From NCBI GenBank assembly GCA_004535785.1, contig SPIB01000001.1:277756-341755 (forward strand): a stretch of DNA of 64,000 nt, given 5' to 3'. Positions within the stretch are counted from its first letter, which is position 1. Each line of letters begins with the position of its first letter. Shown here piece by piece: positions 61,612-64,000 of this stretch. The translations under genes and the position numbers were made by a program. The stretch is from Gammaproteobacteria bacterium LSUCC0112. Lineage in GTDB: Bacteria > Pseudomonadota > Gammaproteobacteria > Pseudomonadales > Pseudohongiellaceae. The notes under the pieces are model-generated. The model saw only the letters and a list, made by a program, of their open reading frames with translations. It was not told where the DNA came from and did no database searches.

Positions 61612-62258
61612 ATGAGCACGGTAGCATCATGGTGTCAGACTTCCCGTTGTTATCCTCAGCCATACTGCACGAGGTCAAAAATCACCTGGCAGCATTGCAA
61701 CTGCGCCTTGCAGCACGAGGCGATGCCAGCAATGAACAAGCACTGGTCGCCAATTGCGCACAACGCCTGACCGATTTGCTACTGGCTCAGCGCGTAGCCT
61801 CAGGCATGTTGCTGGCGGATGTTGATGCGCACTCGCCAGCGGATTTACTGCAGGATTTAGCAACCGGATATGTCGAACTATTCCCGGCCCTCGATATTGA
61901 AGTGAATCTCGATCAAGATCCCAATACCGCCTTCTACGACGTATTTCTGCTGCGAATGGCGCTGGGAAATGCACTACACAATGCCTGTCACCATGCGCGC
62001 AAACAGGTGCAACTGAGCGTACACAGCAGCAATGAAGGCACTGTGTTCCAAATAACTGACGATGGCCCAGGGTTCCCAAGTGACTTTTTAGCCCAAGGAG
62101 CTGCCGCACCGTCCAATCCCGGCCAAACCGGTACTGGTCTGGGACTCTATCTGGCGGGACGCATCGCCGCATTGCACCGACTGGGCGCGCACGCAGGCAG
62201 GGTCGAACTCGCCAATGCAAAGGCCGGTGGTGGAATTTTCCGGTTGATCGTGCCTTGA
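61608..62258 (+). CDS. Histidine-kinase-like ATPase, partner of the REC-TPR regulator
   Basis: A 216-residue protein with H-box-like SAILHEVKNHLAALQ, N-box LRMALGNALHNACHHARK, G1 DDGPGFPS and G2 GTGLGLYL. It is a short, soluble HATPase_c protein with no sensor or membrane domain. ATG 61608 overlaps the regulator stop (ATGA), so the two are translationally coupled and probably interact. A kinase or an accessory ATPase is possible. Confidence 0.85.
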   Translation: MNEHGSIMVSDFPLLSSAILHEVKNHLAALQLRLAARGDASNEQALVANCAQRLTDLLLAQRVASGMLLADVDAHSPADLLQDLATGYVELFPALDIEVNLDQDPNTAFYDVFLLRMALGNALHNACHHARKQVQLSVHSSNEGTVFQITDDGPGFPSDFLAQGAAAPSNPGQTGTGLGLYLAGRIAALHRLGAHAGRVELANAKAGGGIFRLIVP

Positions 62259-62449
62259 AGAACAACCAGACCTGTTTTTCCGGAATACGTAAGAAAGTTT
62301 TTCAGATGACAGCAGACTGATGCTCTGTGTCTGATGAGATCGTGCCTGACCCATAAAGATCAGTTTTCACAACACGCTGCTTACCACTGTTCTTATCGCG
62401 CTGCTCAGCATTATGCTGCTTGCCAGCGTCTGTTAATCATTTTAGTCAG

Positions 62450-62935
62450 TCATCTATCGCCCGTCGATCGGGCTTCGTCCAGCAGCACACGCAACTTGCG
62501 CAACAACGGCAATGCTGCGTTGGCATCGTCGCGGCCAAACTGGGGGATCATGGCAATGACATCGGGCGCAATGTTGCTGATCGCACTGTTGCGCAATACA
62601 CGCCCTGCGTCAGTCAGATAAATCAGCTTGCCGCGCCCATCATCGGGATTGGGCACCATGGTAATCAGCCCACGTTTTTCCAATCCGGCCAACGTGTGTG
62701 ACATGCTGGTTTTCGGCACCTGGAAAGCGCGCGCCAGCCACAGCGGCGTACACCCGTCACCCAGTCTGACCATGTGGTTGAGCACACCAAAATGCTGTTG
62801 TGTTAAACCATCTTGCAAGCGTGATTCCAACAATGCGCGGCTGAGCTGGGAAATAACGCCGATCTCGTTGAGCACGTCGAACATCAGCTGAGCGTCACTG
62901 ATCTCAGGGTTGTCAGGCGTTGATGATCTTTTCAT
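62450..62935 (-). CDS. MarR-family transcriptional regulator
   Basis: A 161-residue winged-helix repressor: LTQQHFGVLNHMVRLGDGCTPLWLARAFQVPKTSMSHTLAGLEKRG (recognition helix, quoted as several adjoining parts) then NPDDGRGKLIYLTDAG in the wing. This is the MarR plan. It overlaps the stop of the upstream truncated nitroreductase gene by four bases, so the pair was one operon and the regulator is translated behind the remnant. Its ligand is unknown. Confidence 0.88.
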   Translation of the reverse strand: MKRSSTPDNPEISDAQLMFDVLNEIGVISQLSRALLESRLQDGLTQQHFGVLNHMVRLGDGCTPLWLARAFQVPKTSMSHTLAGLEKRGLITMVPNPDDGRGKLIYLTDAGRVLRNSAISNIAPDVIAMIPQFGRDDANAALPLLRKLRVLLDEARSTGDR

Positions 62936-63288
62936 TCAGGCTCCAGCGTGGGGTGCGTGCTACTGCTGCAGCATACCCCAAACGGCCCAACATCTGCACC
63001 GTCTCGCCGCGAGCGGGCAGGATCATCCAGCACAGTCACCACATCAGGCTCTGACAAATCGACTAGCCAGGGCTGCAGATTATGTGGGTTAGGGGCGAGG
63101 ATGGCATAGGACAGCGCAAAACGACGCGGCTCGTTGTACTGACCGGCCTCATCCCAGGCAGCCAAGGCTTGATGAGGCGTGCGGGTCAGTGCAAAGCCGG
63201 CAAAAGCTGAGCCGGCAGCCAAGATAAATCCGCCGCCAAGGATGGCGATAAAGCGTCTGCGTGGCATGACTGGCGTTTGAGAATTCAT
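62932..63288 (-). pseudogene. Truncated Acg/nitroreductase-family protein
   Basis: The 118-codon frame has a twin-arginine-like signal (MPRRRFIAILGGGFILAAGS) and then the N-terminal motif of Acg-type FMN oxidoreductases, RRFALSYAILAPNPHNLQPW followed by LVDLSEPDVVTVLDDP. After about residue 95 the sequence becomes unrelated and stops, so about 250 residues of the FMN domain are missing. ATG 63288 is favoured with GAGGTGG upstream. The end overlaps the MarR start. Confidence 0.6.
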
Positions 63289-63490
63289 GACGACCACCTC
63301 GTTCTCCGGGATAAGAAGTGGTCATCATATAGTCGAACATTCCACACGTTGGCGGTAACGTAGACACATGCCTGCAAGTCCTCAAGTGTTGAGTTTTATC
63401 AAAGTTTTGTGTGACCGACGTAACAGCACGCTTGTGCATGTATGTCAGAGGTATCAGACTCGGGTATCAGAATCTGCCCAAGAGAACACG

Positions 63491-63874
63491 ATGTATTACA
63501 CCGTAGAAACAAAAAAAACTTTCGATGAGGCCGTCACCGATCTTGAACAAACCGTAAAGGCTAATGGCTTTGGCGTGCTGCATATCCATAATTTGGGTGC
63601 GACGCTGCGCAGCAAAGGCATTAATTTCACAGAAGAGTGCAAGGTGTTTGAAGTGTGTAACCCGGGGCAGGCGTTCAAGGTTTTGTCCGTTGATATGCGT
63701 CTGAACATGGCGCTTCCATGCCGCATTTCAGTTTATACCGAAAATGGCAACGTTAAGATTGGTTATATTGAACCGATAAAAATGCTGGGTGCGCTATCAA
63801 ACGATGCATCCTTGATTGAGATTGCAAAAGAAGTTGAGAGCTCGATGATTAAAATGGTCACTGATGCCAGCTAA
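63491..63874 (+). CDS. DUF302 family protein
   Basis: A 127-residue protein matching DUF302 (PF03625): YYTVETKKTFDEAVTDLEQT, FGVLHIHNLGATLRSKGI and the conserved VFEVCNPGQAFKVLS with its cysteine, then MALPCRISVYTENGNVKIGY. The family forms small homodimeric domains of unknown role, often linked to stress or tolerance loci. It is transcribed divergently from the MarR operon. AAGAGAACACG precedes ATG 63491; the frame runs further upstream without a better start. Confidence 0.9.
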   Translation: MYYTVETKKTFDEAVTDLEQTVKANGFGVLHIHNLGATLRSKGINFTEECKVFEVCNPGQAFKVLSVDMRLNMALPCRISVYTENGNVKIGYIEPIKMLGALSNDASLIEIAKEVESSMIKMVTDAS

Positions 63875-63996
63875 GTGCGGCGCATCGTGATGCCGAGGCT
63901 GCGACATTTTGACTCACGTCATTGATCTTGAGCCAAACAGGGACATAATGATCGTAACAGTTTGCTTCTTTTTCACGTGGCACGAGGAAAATCAAC

Positions 63997-64000
63997 ATGG
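63997..64000 (+). CDS. Start of a further gene (partial)
   Basis: ATG at 63997-63999 is preceded by GAGGA eight bases upstream. Only the start codon and one base are inside the window, so nothing can be said of the product. Confidence 0.35.

Overview
The window reads as chromosomal DNA of a free-living, probably marine or aquatic, gammaproteobacterium. The gene families (TelA/XpaC, YccF, YihG-like acyltransferase, large TonB-dependent receptors, AbgT carrier, DUF2805, RpoN-type promoters) fit that group and the base composition is moderate, but nothing fixes a genus. No prophage, plasmid or CRISPR array is visible.

Layout. 1-5.7 kb: 3' end of a tRNA, a telA-xpaC pair preceded by a small 41-codon gene, yccF, an acyltransferase, an RpoN-promoter-like site, a lipoprotein and a decayed metallo-beta-lactamase gene. 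5.8-15.7 kb: one long minus-strand nitrogen operon (ABC transporter, two DUF1989 proteins, urea/guanidine carboxylase, allophanate hydrolase) with an RpoN -24/-12 element and an NtrC-like palindrome upstream. 15.9-20.7 kb: CDGSH protein, sterol-desaturase-family enzyme, a divergent pair of unusual pilin-like proteins, a paralogue of the first lipoprotein, and a DUF2855 protein. 20.8-22.7 kb: a mobile scar, made of an IS3-family element inserted in an integron cassette, one clear attC site, and a second decayed cassette gene. 22.7-27.2 kb: exported amidase, tannase-family esterase coupled to a MOSC protein, and pterin dehydratase. 27.6-34.2 kb: a PepSY / DUF2271 / flavoreductase electron-transfer group, then an RnfD-like membrane protein coupled to a formylglycine-enzyme-like protein and an RDD remnant.

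34.2-38.2 kb: REC-PAS-GGDEF-EAL regulator and PAS-PAS-HisKA_2 kinase. 38.2-42.7 kb: small membrane protein, DUF2147, a protein with the complete halohydrin dehalogenase signature, YhhN lysoplasmalogenase, methyltransferase, RsbQ-like hydrolase and an EAL remnant. 42.8-54 kb: S9 peptidase, Na/Pi cotransporter, two TonB receptors (one of the copper type) and a VIT1/CCC1 metal transporter. 54-58 kb: a limonene-epoxide-hydrolase-like protein, DUF2805, AbgT transporter and acyl-CoA ligase. 58-64 kb: truncated CHASE2-cyclase, REC-TPR regulator with coupled ATPase, MarR regulator with a truncated nitroreductase, DUF302 protein and the first bases of another gene.

Two themes stand out. One is small-molecule catabolism: guanidine/urea nitrogen, halohydrins and epoxides, esters and amides. 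The other is gene decay: at least eight truncated or interrupted genes, two of them frameshifted at G runs, so both real decay and assembly error must be considered. The strongest leads are the halohydrin dehalogenase, the integron attC/IS scar, and the RpoN/NtrC-governed guanidine or urea operon.
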